From the NCBI GenBank assembly GCA_035493195.1, contig DATJIM010000324.1, positions 1 through 17,815 on the forward strand: a DNA stretch of 17,815 bases, given 5' to 3'. Below the pieces are notes generated by a model. It was not told the DNA's origin. It made no database searches and was given only the letters and a program-made list of their open reading frames with translations. The stretch comes from Schlegelella_A sp035493195. Its GTDB lineage: Bacteria > Pseudomonadota > Gammaproteobacteria > Burkholderiales > Burkholderiaceae_C. A program made the position numbers and the translations under genes. This document shows positions 6,938 to 13,473 of the stretch, in pieces; the first letter of the stretch is position 1, and each line of letters starts with the position of its first letter.

Positions 6938-8527
6938 ATGACGTCTGGGCCGGCACGCGGCGCATCGGCCGCGCGCCTCGACCGGCGCGCGCTGCACCGG
7001 CTGCTCGCGGTGACCGTGCTCGGCTTCGCGTCGGGTCTGCCGCTCGCGCTCACGGGGCAGGCGATGCAGGCGTGGCTGAGCGCCGACGGCATCGACATCG
7101 CGACGATCGGATTTCTGAGCCTCGTCGGCCTGCCGTACACGTTCAAGTTCCTGTGGGCCCCGTTGATGGACCGCTTCGAGCCGCCGTGGCTCGGTCGGCG
7201 GCGCGGCTGGCTTGTCGTCAGCCAGCTCGCGCTCGCCGCTGCGCTCTTCTGGATGGCGGCGACGCCGCCGGCATCGGCGCTCGGCGCGTTTGCGCTCCTC
7301 GCCGGGCTCGTCGCATGGCTGTCGGCGTCGCAGGACGTCGTCGTCGACGCGTACCGCACCGACCTGCTCGCCGCGCCCGAGCGCGGCATCGGCTCGTCGC
7401 TCGCCGTGCTCGGCTATCGGCTCGCGATGATCGTCTCGGGAGGGATCGCGTTCATCTGGGTCGATCCGCACCAGGGTGGCGGCTGGACGTGGCCCGAGGT
7501 GTATCGGCTCATGGCGTTCTTCATGGTCGGTGCGGCGGTCTTTTCGGCGCTCGTCGTGCCGCGGCTCGTCGCCGCGCCGAAGCCGGCGAGCGTCGCGCGC
7601 AACGACGTGGTCGGCTTTCTCGCCGTCGCCGCGGCGGTGGCGCTCGGCTTCGTCGTCACGCGCTACGCGTTCGCGCCCGCGGCGCGAACGCTGATCGCGC
7701 CGACGCTCGTCGCGCACGGCTTCACCGCATCGCTCGCCGAACGCTGGGCCGACCTGGTCGCGCTCTTCGTCGGCATCGCGCTCACGCTGCCGCTCGTCGC
7801 CTGGGCGGCCCGGCGGGCGCGCTTCGAGACGTTCCTCGGCAGCCTGAGGAGCTACTTCGCCCAGGACGGCGCGTTGCCGTTCCTCGCCTTCATCGTCCTC
7901 TACAAGCTCGGCGACGCGTTCGCCGGCTCGCTGCTGACGCCTTTCCTGCTGCAGGCGATGCACTACAGCACGGCCGAGGTCGGCGTCGTCAACAAGGTGA
8001 TCGGACTGTGGCTGACGATCGGCGGCGCGCTCGTCGGCGGCGCACTGATGATCCGGCTCGGTCTCTGGCGCGCGCTGTTGCTGTTCGGCATCCTGCAGAT
8101 GCTCGGCAACCTCGGCTTCTGGTGGCTCGCGCTGCACGGCCGCGACGCCCTGCCGGGGCTCGTGCTGCCGGCGTTCGATTGGGGCTTCGTCAAGCTCACC
8201 GAGCCGACGCCGGTCGACGGCGGGCTGCTGATGGCGATCGCGAGCGAGAACATCACCAGCGGGATGGGAACGACCGCGTTCGTCGCCTTCCTGATGAGCC
8301 TGTGCACGCGCCGCTTCAGCGCGACGCAATTCGCGCTCCTGAGCGCGTTCGCTTCGATCGGGCGCGTCTGGGTCGGACCGCTCGCCGGTGTGCTCGCGCA
8401 GTCGATCGGCTGGCCGGCGTTCTTCCTCGTCTCGATCGTCGTCGCGTTGCCGGCGCTCGCGCTGCTCGCCGTGCTGCGGCGGCCGATCGATCTGCTCGAC
8501 GGCGATGCCAATGCGACGCGTGATTGA
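6938..8527 (+). CDS. ampG: AmpG-type muropeptide permease (MFS)
   Basis: This 529-residue polytopic inner-membrane protein is predicted to import anhydro-muropeptides for cell-wall recycling; in many bacteria it also feeds induction of AmpC beta-lactamase. AmpG hallmarks are L-G-F-A-S-G-L-P-L-A-L-T-G near residues 28-40, G-L-P-Y-T-F-K-F-L-W-A-P-L-M-D-R (64-79) with the basic L-G-R-R-R-G-W-L loop (85-92), D-V-V-V-D-A-Y-R-T-D, and the signature E-N-I-T-S-G-M-G-T-T-A-F-V-A-F-L-M (437-453). It is slightly longer than the E. coli protein (about 491 residues), with extra residues at the N-terminus and in loops. The divergent flavin reductase start is only 35 bases away. The stop overlaps the beginning of the M48 peptidase gene, so the two are probably co-expressed. 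Confidence 0.93.
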   Translation: MTSGPARGASAARLDRRALHRLLAVTVLGFASGLPLALTGQAMQAWLSADGIDIATIGFLSLVGLPYTFKFLWAPLMDRFEPPWLGRRRGWLVVSQLALAAALFWMAATPPASALGAFALLAGLVAWLSASQDVVVDAYRTDLLAAPERGIGSSLAVLGYRLAMIVSGGIAFIWVDPHQGGGWTWPEVYRLMAFFMVGAAVFSALVVPRLVAAPKPASVARNDVVGFLAVAAAVALGFVVTRYAFAPAARTLIAPTLVAHGFTASLAERWADLVALFVGIALTLPLVAWAARRARFETFLGSLRSYFAQDGALPFLAFIVLYKLGDAFAGSLLTPFLLQAMHYSTAEVGVVNKVIGLWLTIGGALVGGALMIRLGLWRALLLFGILQMLGNLGFWWLALHGRDALPGLVLPAFDWGFVKLTEPTPVDGGLLMAIASENITSGMGTTAFVAFLMSLCTRRFSATQFALLSAFASIGRVWVGPLAGVLAQSIGWPAFFLVSIVVALPALALLAVLRRPIDLLDGDANATRD

Positions 8528-9428
8528 CGGCGATCGGTTGCCGAGCCGCTGCGCGTGCTGCCGCAGCAGTGCGCTCGATCTCCAGCGCCGGCGCCTGGTC
8601 CGCCTGCTTGGCGCGGGCGCGGCGGCCGTCGTTGCCGGCGGCGCATTCGCGCGCGAGGGCGTCGAGGTCGGACCGCCGTCGGTGTTCACGAACGCCGTGC
8701 CCGCCGAGCAGATCGAGCGTGCCGCGAGCGGCCAGTATGCGCAGTTGCTCGCGCAGGGCCGCGGCCAGGGCAAGCTCGCGTCGGCGAACCATCCGCAGCT
8801 CAAGCGCCTGCGCGTCATCGCCTCGCGCATCATCCCGTTCACCTACGAGTGGAATCCGCGTGCGCGGCAGTGGAAGTGGGAGGTCAACCTGCTCGACAGC
8901 CCGCAGATCAACGCCTTCTGCATGCCGGGCGGCAAGATCGCGTTCTTCTACGGCATCCTCGAGAAGCTCAAGCTCAGCGACGACGAGGTCGCGATGGTGA
9001 TGGGCCACGAGATGACGCACGCGCTTCGCGAGCACTCGCGCGAGCAACTCGGCAAGACGTTCGCGACGCGCGCGGCGATCGAGATCGGCGCTGCGGTGTT
9101 CGGCCTCGGCACCGGCGGCAGGCTGCTCGCCGACATGGGCGGGCAGCTGCTGACGATGAAGTTCAGCCGCACCGACGAGACCGAAGCCGACCTCGTCGGC
9201 CTCGAGTTGGCGGCGCGCTCGGGCTACGACCCGCGGGCAGGCATCACGCTCTGGCAGAAGATGGCGGCGGCGAATCAGAAGGCGCCGGTGGAGCTGTTGA
9301 GCACGCACCCCTCGGGCCCTTCGCGGATCACCGACATCCGCGCCAACCTGCCGAAGGTCGAAAGCTTGTACGAGCGCGCCGACAAGCCGCGCGAGCGCTA
9401 CGAGCCGCCGACCGGGCGCGGCGGCTAG
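8511..9428 (+). CDS. M48 family zinc metallopeptidase, exported
   Basis: This protein is about 305 residues long. The zinc site is H-E-M-T-H (residues 166-170) with E223 in E-T-E-A-D as the expected third ligand (ExxxD), the M48 arrangement. A conserved N-A-F-C-M-P-G-G-K-I-A-F-F-Y-G segment precedes it and S-T-H-P-S-G-P-S-R follows, both typical of the BepA/LoiP-like branch. These are often periplasmic proteases acting on envelope proteins. The N-terminus contains three arginines (26-28) before a hydrophobic stretch ending A-F-A (47), a possible Tat signal, and a C-A-C-C cluster (14-17). The start is uncertain: ATG 8505, ATG 8511, GTG 8520 and TTG 8538 are all possible and none has a clear ribosome site. 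It overlaps the ampG end by 17 bases if ATG 8511 is right. Confidence 0.9.
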   Translation: MRRVIDGDRLPSRCACCRSSALDLQRRRLVRLLGAGAAAVVAGGAFAREGVEVGPPSVFTNAVPAEQIERAASGQYAQLLAQGRGQGKLASANHPQLKRLRVIASRIIPFTYEWNPRARQWKWEVNLLDSPQINAFCMPGGKIAFFYGILEKLKLSDDEVAMVMGHEMTHALREHSREQLGKTFATRAAIEIGAAVFGLGTGGRLLADMGGQLLTMKFSRTDETEADLVGLELAARSGYDPRAGITLWQKMAAANQKAPVELLSTHPSGPSRITDIRANLPKVESLYERADKPRERYEPPTGRGG

Positions 9429-9440
9429 GCGCGATCCGGA

Positions 9441-10178
9441 CTAGACCGGCGCGAGCCGCAGCATCGGAAACCAGGCGCGCGGCGCGCCGTTGTGGCGCAG
9501 CGCACCCTTGACCGGCGGCAGGATCGCGACCTGGCGAACGAGCGCGCGGATGCTCTCGGCGCCGGTCTTCTGCCGCATGCTGCCGATCTGGCTGCGGATC
9601 GTCGAGATCGCGACGCCGAGCTCGAGCGCCGCCTGCGCCGGCGGCACGCCGTTGCACAGCGCCACCAGCACGCGGGTCTCGGCCGCGGTCAAGCCGTAGC
9701 TGCGCGCGAAGCCCTGCACCGAGAGCGACTCGCACATCGAGCGCTTGCCGAGGACGACGAGGACGGCGCGCGGGCCGGAATCCGCGGCCTCGAGCGGGAC
9801 GACCGAGATGCTCGCGCGCTCGGCGTCCTTGCCGATCGTGAGCAGGCGCCGCAGCCCGCGCAGCGACGCGTCGCTCACGGCGTCGTGCAGCGGCGCGACG
9901 TCGCGCGCCAGCCGCGCGTGCAGCTCGTTGCCCTGGAGCTGGAGCGGGTGGCGGTCGTCGAGCTCGACGCGCGCGGCGTCGTTGATGTGGACGACGTGGG
10001 TGCCATCGAAGAGGAGGACGATGCCGTAGTCGAGTTCGTCGAGCGCTGCCGCGAGCCAGTGCCAGGTCGCCTGCGGCAAGCTCTCGCTGGCAGTCGTCTC
10101 GCGGTGACGGGGGACGAGACCGCTGGCGGCGAACGGAATGCTGTGACGCGCGGTGGCGGCTTGGGCGGTCTCGAACAT
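9441..10178 (-). CDS. LuxR-type transcriptional regulator with PAS-like N-terminal region
   Basis: This 245-residue protein carries a C-terminal LuxR/FixJ-type helix-turn-helix, G-L-T-A-A-E-T-R-V-L at 162-171 running through L-G-V-A-I-S-T-I-R-S-Q-I to about residue 206. The region at 42-145 (D-Y-G-I-V-L-L-F-D-G-T, then H-I-N-D-A-A-R, and a beta-rich V-V-P-L-E part) looks like a PAS-type sensor, though this is by eye only. The architecture resembles single-component PAS-LuxR regulators. The start ATG 10178 is backed by AAGGAGA about five bases upstream on this strand. The gene converges on the M48 gene with a 12-base gap and is divergent from the Crp-like gene. The signal sensed and the targets are unknown. 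Confidence 0.85.
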   Translation of the reverse strand: MFETAQAATARHSIPFAASGLVPRHRETTASESLPQATWHWLAAALDELDYGIVLLFDGTHVVHINDAARVELDDRHPLQLQGNELHARLARDVAPLHDAVSDASLRGLRRLLTIGKDAERASISVVPLEAADSGPRAVLVVLGKRSMCESLSVQGFARSYGLTAAETRVLVALCNGVPPAQAALELGVAISTIRSQIGSMRQKTGAESIRALVRQVAILPPVKGALRHNGAPRAWFPMLRLAPV

Positions 10179-10273
10179 GGTGCTCTCCTTCGAAGGTCTG
10201 CGGGCCGAAGCCGCGATGTGCCTAGGTTAGGAAGGCGCACGCCCCGGGGCAGTTGAGAAAGTCGGATTCGCGT

Positions 10274-10288
10274 TGTGACTTATTCACA
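10274..10288. promoter_or_regulatory. Crp-like operator, TGTGA-N5-TCACA palindrome
   Basis: TGTGA (10274-10278), CTTAT (10279-10283) and TCACA (10284-10288) form a perfect dyad. The half-sites are those bound by E. coli CRP, but the spacer is five bases instead of six. The site is 25 bases before the Crp-like ATG; if transcription starts at the ATG, its centre is near -33, overlapping the -35 region. That position suggests autorepression. This is inference from position and from the regulator's recognition helix. Confidence 0.55.
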
Positions 10289-10301
10289 CGCCCTGGTGCC
10301 G

Positions 10302-10313
10302 CAGAATCGCCGC
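10302..10313 (+). promoter_or_regulatory. Putative leaderless promoter -10 for the Crp-like gene
   Basis: CAGAAT (10302-10307) stands exactly six bases before ATG 10314, with no Shine-Dalgarno. It is the same arrangement as at ampG and pyrE. The first base deviates from the TATAAT consensus and the -35 position falls inside the palindrome, so the call is moderate at best. Confidence 0.4.
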
Positions 10314-10955
10314 ATGCCCCGGCAGGTCACCGCCGACGTCCTCGACTTCGATCTCCTGCGCCAGATCGCCCGCAAGGGCGGCGTGCGCTCGTATCCGGCG
10401 AACGCCGTCCTCATCAACGAAGGCGACACGTCGGACACGCTCTTCATCGTCCTCGGCGGCCGCGTCAAGGTCTATTCGAACAACGCCGACGGCAAGGAGA
10501 TCGTGATCACGACGCACGGTCCGGGCGAATACGTCGGCGAGCTGGCGCTCGACGGCGGCGTGCGCAGCGCCTCGGTGATGACGCTCGAGCCGACGACGTG
10601 CTCGGTGGTGAGCGGCGCCAACCTGCGCGAGTTCGTCGCCGCGCATCCCGACTTCGCGTCGCACCTGATCCTCAAGCTGATCCGCTCGGTGCGCGACGCC
10701 ACCGAGAGCGTCAAGAGCCTGGCGCTCGAGGACGTCTACGCGCGTGTCATCCGGCTTCTGAACGACATCTCCGATCCGGCCGAAGGCGGCCAGCGGCGCG
10801 TCCGCGAGCGGCTGACGCAGCAGGACATCGCCGATCGCATCGGCGCCTCGCGCGAGATGGTGAGCCGCATCGTCAAGGACCTGACCGCTGGCGGCTACCT
10901 CGACCTCTCGGGCGGCCGGATCGTGATCGCGAGGAAGCCGCCGGCCTCGTGGTGA
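10314..10955 (+). CDS. Crp/Fnr family transcriptional regulator (Crp-like, no Fe-S cysteines)
   Basis: This 213-residue regulator has an N-terminal cyclic-nucleotide-type beta-roll and a C-terminal winged helix. The phosphate-binding cassette G-E-L-A-L-D-G-G-V-R-S-A (residues 75-86) keeps the glutamate and the R-S pair that contact cAMP in E. coli CRP. The recognition helix S-R-E-M-V-S-R (179-185) keeps the R-E-x-x-x-R pattern that reads TGTGA half-sites. The N-terminal cysteine cluster of FNR is absent. ATG 10314 is preferred over GTG 10275 because the latter lies inside the TGTGA palindrome; the longer form would add 13 poorly conserved residues. It is divergent from the LuxR-type gene. The effector (cAMP or another nucleotide) is unproven. 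Confidence 0.92.
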   Translation: MPRQVTADVLDFDLLRQIARKGGVRSYPANAVLINEGDTSDTLFIVLGGRVKVYSNNADGKEIVITTHGPGEYVGELALDGGVRSASVMTLEPTTCSVVSGANLREFVAAHPDFASHLILKLIRSVRDATESVKSLALEDVYARVIRLLNDISDPAEGGQRRVRERLTQQDIADRIGASREMVSRIVKDLTAGGYLDLSGGRIVIARKPPASW

Positions 10956-10979
10956 ACGCGCGGCCGGCCGAGCGGCCGA

Positions 10980-10994
10980 TGTGAATATTGCACG
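10980..10994. promoter_or_regulatory. Possible second, degenerate Crp-like site
   Basis: TGTGA (10980-10984), ATATT (10985-10989) and GCACG (10990-10994) repeat the five-base-spacer layout seen before the Crp-like gene. One half is perfect and the other matches three of five bases. The AT-rich core stands out in GC-rich surroundings. It is centred about 64 bases before the start inferred from the -10-like TAGAGT, close to the class I activator position. Confidence 0.3.
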
Positions 10995-11038
10995 CGAACG
11001 ACCGGCCATTTGGCGCTGATCGCGACGTGCGCGATTCC

Positions 11039-11044
11039 TAGAGT
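11039..11044 (+). promoter_or_regulatory. Possible -10 element for the small membrane protein gene
   Basis: TAGAGT lies 40 bases before ATG 11085. No -35 hexamer is visible at 16-18 bp, which would fit an activator-dependent promoter. A leader of about 35 bases would then carry the AGAGGA ribosome site (11075-11080). Confidence 0.3.
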
Positions 11045-11084
11045 GGCACCCGCGGCGTCATGCCGCAAGCCACCAGAGGACTCC

Positions 11085-11330
11085 ATGCGCAAGCCCAGGC
11101 ATCACTGGCATCTCGATCAAGCGCTGTTGGTGCTGCTGATCATGATCGGCGCCGTCGTCTCGACGGTGCTCGACGTGCAGGCGATCACGGCAGCGATGGC
11201 GAGCGGCCGCTATGGCCTCGACGGCATCGCGACCGTGGCACCGGCGCCGTTGCCGCCGCCCCCGCCGCGTGCGTCGGGCAGCACGTCGAAGCGCGCCGAT
11301 GCGACCGTCGTCGCGCGCCTCGCGCGCTGA
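11085..11330 (+). CDS. Small single-span membrane protein, function unknown
   Basis: This is an 81-residue protein I do not recognise. It starts at ATG 11085, four bases after AGAGGA. The sequence has a basic, histidine-rich N-terminus (M-R-K-P-R-H-H-W-H), one hydrophobic segment at about residues 14-30 (A-L-L-V-L-L-I-M-I-G-A-V-V), a P-A-P-L-P-P-P-P-P-R run near 53-62, and a basic C-terminus. By the positive-inside rule the N-terminus should be cytoplasmic, leaving the proline-rich tail outside. It follows the Crp-like gene on the same strand after 129 bases and ends six bases before the convergent hydrolase stop. Good translation signals favour a real gene; conservation is untested. Confidence 0.6.
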   Translation: MRKPRHHWHLDQALLVLLIMIGAVVSTVLDVQAITAAMASGRYGLDGIATVAPAPLPPPPPRASGSTSKRADATVVARLAR

Positions 11331-11336
11331 GCCCCG

Positions 11337-12002
11337 TCAGGCGAGGACGCGCAGCAGCCAGCGGTTGAGGTCGACGATCTCGGCCGCGCAGACCGAATGC
11401 GGCATCGCGTATTCGTGCCACTCGACGGCATGCCCCATCGCGACGAGGGCGTCGCGCGACTGGCGCGCGCGCGCGATGGGGATGACCGGATCGGCGCTGC
11501 CGTGGGCGAGGAAGATCGGCACGTCACGGTTGGCGTCGTGCCGCTCGGCCTCGGTCGCGGCAGCGAGCGGCAGATAACCCGAGAGCCCGACCAGCCCGGC
11601 GAGCCGCTCGCGATGACGCAGCCCGGTCATCAGCGGCATCGCGCAGCCTTGGCTGAAGCCGGCCAGAACGATCCGCGCGGCCGCGATGCCGCGCTCTTTC
11701 TCGCGCTCGATCAGCGCCTCGACCAAGCCCTGAGATTCGCGCAACCCCGGCTCGTCCTCGCGCCGCTCGCGCGCGTCGAGGCCGAGGATGTCGTACCAAG
11801 CGCGCATGACGTAGCCGCCGTTGATCGTCACCGGGCGCGTCGGCGCGTGCGGGAACACGAAGCGCACCGGGCCGACCGCGGCGAGCTCGAGCTCGTGGGC
11901 GACGGGGACGAAGTCGTTGCCGTCGGCACCGAGCCCGTGCAAAACGATGACCGCAGCGCGCGGCGCGGTCGCAGTCTCGTGTTCGATGGTTTCGAGTCTC
12001 AT
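11337..12002 (-). CDS. Alpha/beta hydrolase, phospholipase/carboxylesterase family
   Basis: This 221-residue enzyme belongs to the small bacterial carboxylesterase / acyl-protein-thioesterase-like family. The catalytic triad is visible as S117 in G-F-S-Q-G, D171 in H-G-S-A-D-P-V-I-P and H202 in P-H-S-V-C. The oxyanion-side motif L-H-G-L-G-A-D-G-N-D-F (21-31) and F-P-H-A-P-T-R-P-V-T-I-N-G-G (50-63) are typical. There is no signal peptide, so it is probably a cytosolic esterase of broad specificity. ATG 12002 is chosen; an in-frame GTG at 12020 would add six residues, and neither has a strong ribosome site. It is divergent from pyrE across 53 bases and convergent with the small membrane protein gene. 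Confidence 0.9.
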   Translation of the reverse strand: MRLETIEHETATAPRAAVIVLHGLGADGNDFVPVAHELELAAVGPVRFVFPHAPTRPVTINGGYVMRAWYDILGLDARERREDEPGLRESQGLVEALIEREKERGIAAARIVLAGFSQGCAMPLMTGLRHRERLAGLVGLSGYLPLAAATEAERHDANRDVPIFLAHGSADPVIPIARARQSRDALVAMGHAVEWHEYAMPHSVCAAEIVDLNRWLLRVLA

Positions 12003-12043
12003 GGCTGTTCTGCGTGGCACGCGGCTCGCCTGCGCACCACCCC

Positions 12044-12055
12044 TACAATTTCTGA
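12044..12055 (+). promoter_or_regulatory. Putative leaderless promoter -10 for pyrE
   Basis: TACAAT (12044-12049) is a strong -10 match and is followed by exactly six bases before GTG 12056. There is no Shine-Dalgarno and no clear -35. Initiation would fall at or beside the start codon. Confidence 0.5.
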
Positions 12056-12736
12056 GTGACTGCGCAGCCCGCTTCCGATGCCAGCGTCGCGCGCGAGTTC
12101 GTGCAGTTCGCGGTCGACGCCGGGGTGCTTCGCTTCGGGGAGTTCAAGACCAAGGCGGGGCGGCTGTCGCCGTACTTCTTCAACTCGGGCTTGTTCGACG
12201 ACGGCGCCAAGCTGCTGCGCCTCGGTGAATTCTATGCGCGGCGCCTGCTCGCCTCGGGCGTCGCATTCGACATGCTGTTCGGGCCGGCGTACAAGGGAAT
12301 CACGCTGGCCGCGGCGATCGCGATCGAATTCGGCCGTCGCGGCCGCGCGGTTCCATTTGCTTTCAATCGCAAGGAAGCAAAAGATCACGGCGAAGGCGGA
12401 CTTGTCGTCGGCGCACCGTTGCGGGGCCTGACGGTCATCGTCGATGATGTGATCACCGATGGCGCATCCAAGCGCGAGTCGGTCGAACTGCTTCGCCGCG
12501 AGGGAGCCGAGCCGGTCGCGGTGTTGATCGCGCTGGATCGGATGGAACGCGGCGGCGCGGGGGACACCTTGTCCGAGCGATCCGCCGTGGAAGACTTCGA
12601 ACGCGAATACGCCATCCCCGTGATTCCGGTCGCGACCGTCGCCGATCTGCTCGCCTTCCTCGGCTCCAACGCCGACCCGGGCCTCGCCGCGCACGCCGCG
12701 GCGGTCGAGCGCTATCGGCGACGGTATGGCGTCTGA
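12056..12736 (+). CDS. pyrE: Orotate phosphoribosyltransferase
   Basis: This 226-residue enzyme transfers the phosphoribosyl group of PRPP to orotate, giving orotidine 5'-phosphate in de novo pyrimidine synthesis. The PRPP-binding motif V-I-V-D-D-V-I-T-D-G is at residues 127-136. The flexible catalytic loop K-E-A-K-D-H-G-E-G-G is at 106-115, and G-P-A-Y-K-G-I at 76-82. GTG 12056 is the start because it matches the family N-terminus (F-V-Q-F-A-V-D-A-G-V-L-R-F-G-E-F-K-T-K-A-G-R follows) and no ATG is nearby. The stretch 12351-12400 has many A/T-ending codons compared with neighbouring genes. The last 11 bases overlap the next gene. Confidence 0.96.
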   Translation: MTAQPASDASVAREFVQFAVDAGVLRFGEFKTKAGRLSPYFFNSGLFDDGAKLLRLGEFYARRLLASGVAFDMLFGPAYKGITLAAAIAIEFGRRGRAVPFAFNRKEAKDHGEGGLVVGAPLRGLTVIVDDVITDGASKRESVELLRREGAEPVAVLIALDRMERGGAGDTLSERSAVEDFEREYAIPVIPVATVADLLAFLGSNADPGLAAHAAAVERYRRRYGV

Positions 12737-13466
12737 GCCGGCGCGTCACTTGCTCGGCGGACTCGCCGCGTCGCTCGCACTGACGATCGCGGGTGCGCCG
12801 GCCATCGCCCAGGAGAAGGCGCCGCGTGCGAGCTTCAGCTGCGTCGTCAACGGCAAGAAGATCGTCTCCGACCGGCTGATCCCGGAATGCAACAACACCG
12901 AGCAGCGCGAGCTCAACTCGGACGGCTCGCTGAAGAGGATCGTCAAGCCGCCGATGACGCCCGACGAGCGCGAGGAGGCGGAGAAGAGGGAGCTCGAGGA
13001 CAAGGGCAAGATCGCCGCCCTCAACGACGCCGTCCGTCGCGACCGCAACCTGATGCAGCGCTATCCCGACGAAGCGTCGCACGACAAGGCGCGCGAGAAG
13101 GCGCTCGACGAGTTCCGCGTCTCGGAGAAAAACTCGAGCACGCGAATCGCGGCTCTCCTCGACGAGAAGAAGAAGCTCGACGAGGAGAAGAAGTTCTACG
13201 TCAACGAGAAGGTCAGGAAGCCGCTGCCGACCTTGCTCAAGCAGAAGATCGACGCGAACGACGCCGCGCTCGAGGCACAGCGCTCGATCGCGCAGAACGC
13301 GCAGACCGAGCTCAATCGCATCACGCGAAACTTCGACCTCGAGCGCGAGCGGCTGCGCAAGCTCTGGGGCGGCGCCCGTGCCGGCTCGCTCGGCCCGCTG
13401 CCCGACACGCGCGCTCCGGTCGCGCCCGAAGCGTTGACCGGCGCGGCGAAGACGCCGTCGTCCTGA
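12726..13466 (+). CDS. Exported DUF4124-like protein with coiled coil
   Basis: This 246-residue protein begins with a signal peptide (hydrophobic residues 9-26, A-I-A end at 26-28). The mature start has F-S-C-V-V-N-G-K-K-I-V-S-D-R followed by I-P-E-C, resembling the short DUF4124 module (Y-x-C-x-x-x-G-x-x-x-x-S-D) found in many proteobacterial envelope proteins. Two cysteines (C39, C55) could form a disulfide. Residues 78-215 are charged and heptad-like, rich in K, E, R and L, predicting a long coiled coil; the tail is low complexity. The ATG lies inside the end of pyrE (11-base overlap), suggesting translational coupling. The gene converges on gatB with a seven-base gap. Its molecular function is unknown; a periplasmic location is likely. 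Confidence 0.8.
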   Translation: MASEPARHLLGGLAASLALTIAGAPAIAQEKAPRASFSCVVNGKKIVSDRLIPECNNTEQRELNSDGSLKRIVKPPMTPDEREEAEKRELEDKGKIAALNDAVRRDRNLMQRYPDEASHDKAREKALDEFRVSEKNSSTRIAALLDEKKKLDEEKKFYVNEKVRKPLPTLLKQKIDANDAALEAQRSIAQNAQTELNRITRNFDLERERLRKLWGGARAGSLGPLPDTRAPVAPEALTGAAKTPSS

Positions 13467-13473
13467 CGCCGGC

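Larger units (their letters stand above)
10179..10313. other. Divergent intergenic region between the LuxR-type and Crp-like genes
   Basis: These 135 bases hold the ribosome binding site of the minus-strand gene (10179-10190 area), a perfect 10-bp GC palindrome (10241-10250), a CCTAGG hexamer near 10220, and the TGTGA-N5-TCACA palindrome with a -10-like element on the plus side. No confident -35/-10 pair is visible for the minus-strand gene. Confidence 0.6.

Noticed and set aside
6818..8842. 674-residue minus-strand open frame opposite ampG
   Set aside because: It is composed mostly of R, E, D and A with no motif; a shadow of a hydrophobic transporter gene.
10241..10250. Perfect GC palindrome GCCCCGGGGC between the two regulators
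   Set aside because: It is short and expected by chance in such GC-rich DNA; no T-run for a terminator and no second copy nearby.
10275..10313. GTG 10275 as start of the Crp-like gene
   Set aside because: It lies within the TGTGA palindrome, has no ribosome site and adds 13 residues not needed by the family; ATG 10314 is better.
10314..10955. FNR-type oxygen sensor with an Fe-S cluster
   Set aside because: No N-terminal cysteine cluster; only one cysteine is present in the sensor domain, while the cyclic-nucleotide cassette residues are kept.
13467..13473. Possible bidirectional terminator between the DUF4124-like gene and gatB
   Set aside because: The gap is only seven bases and I could not find a stable stem with a T-run on either strand.
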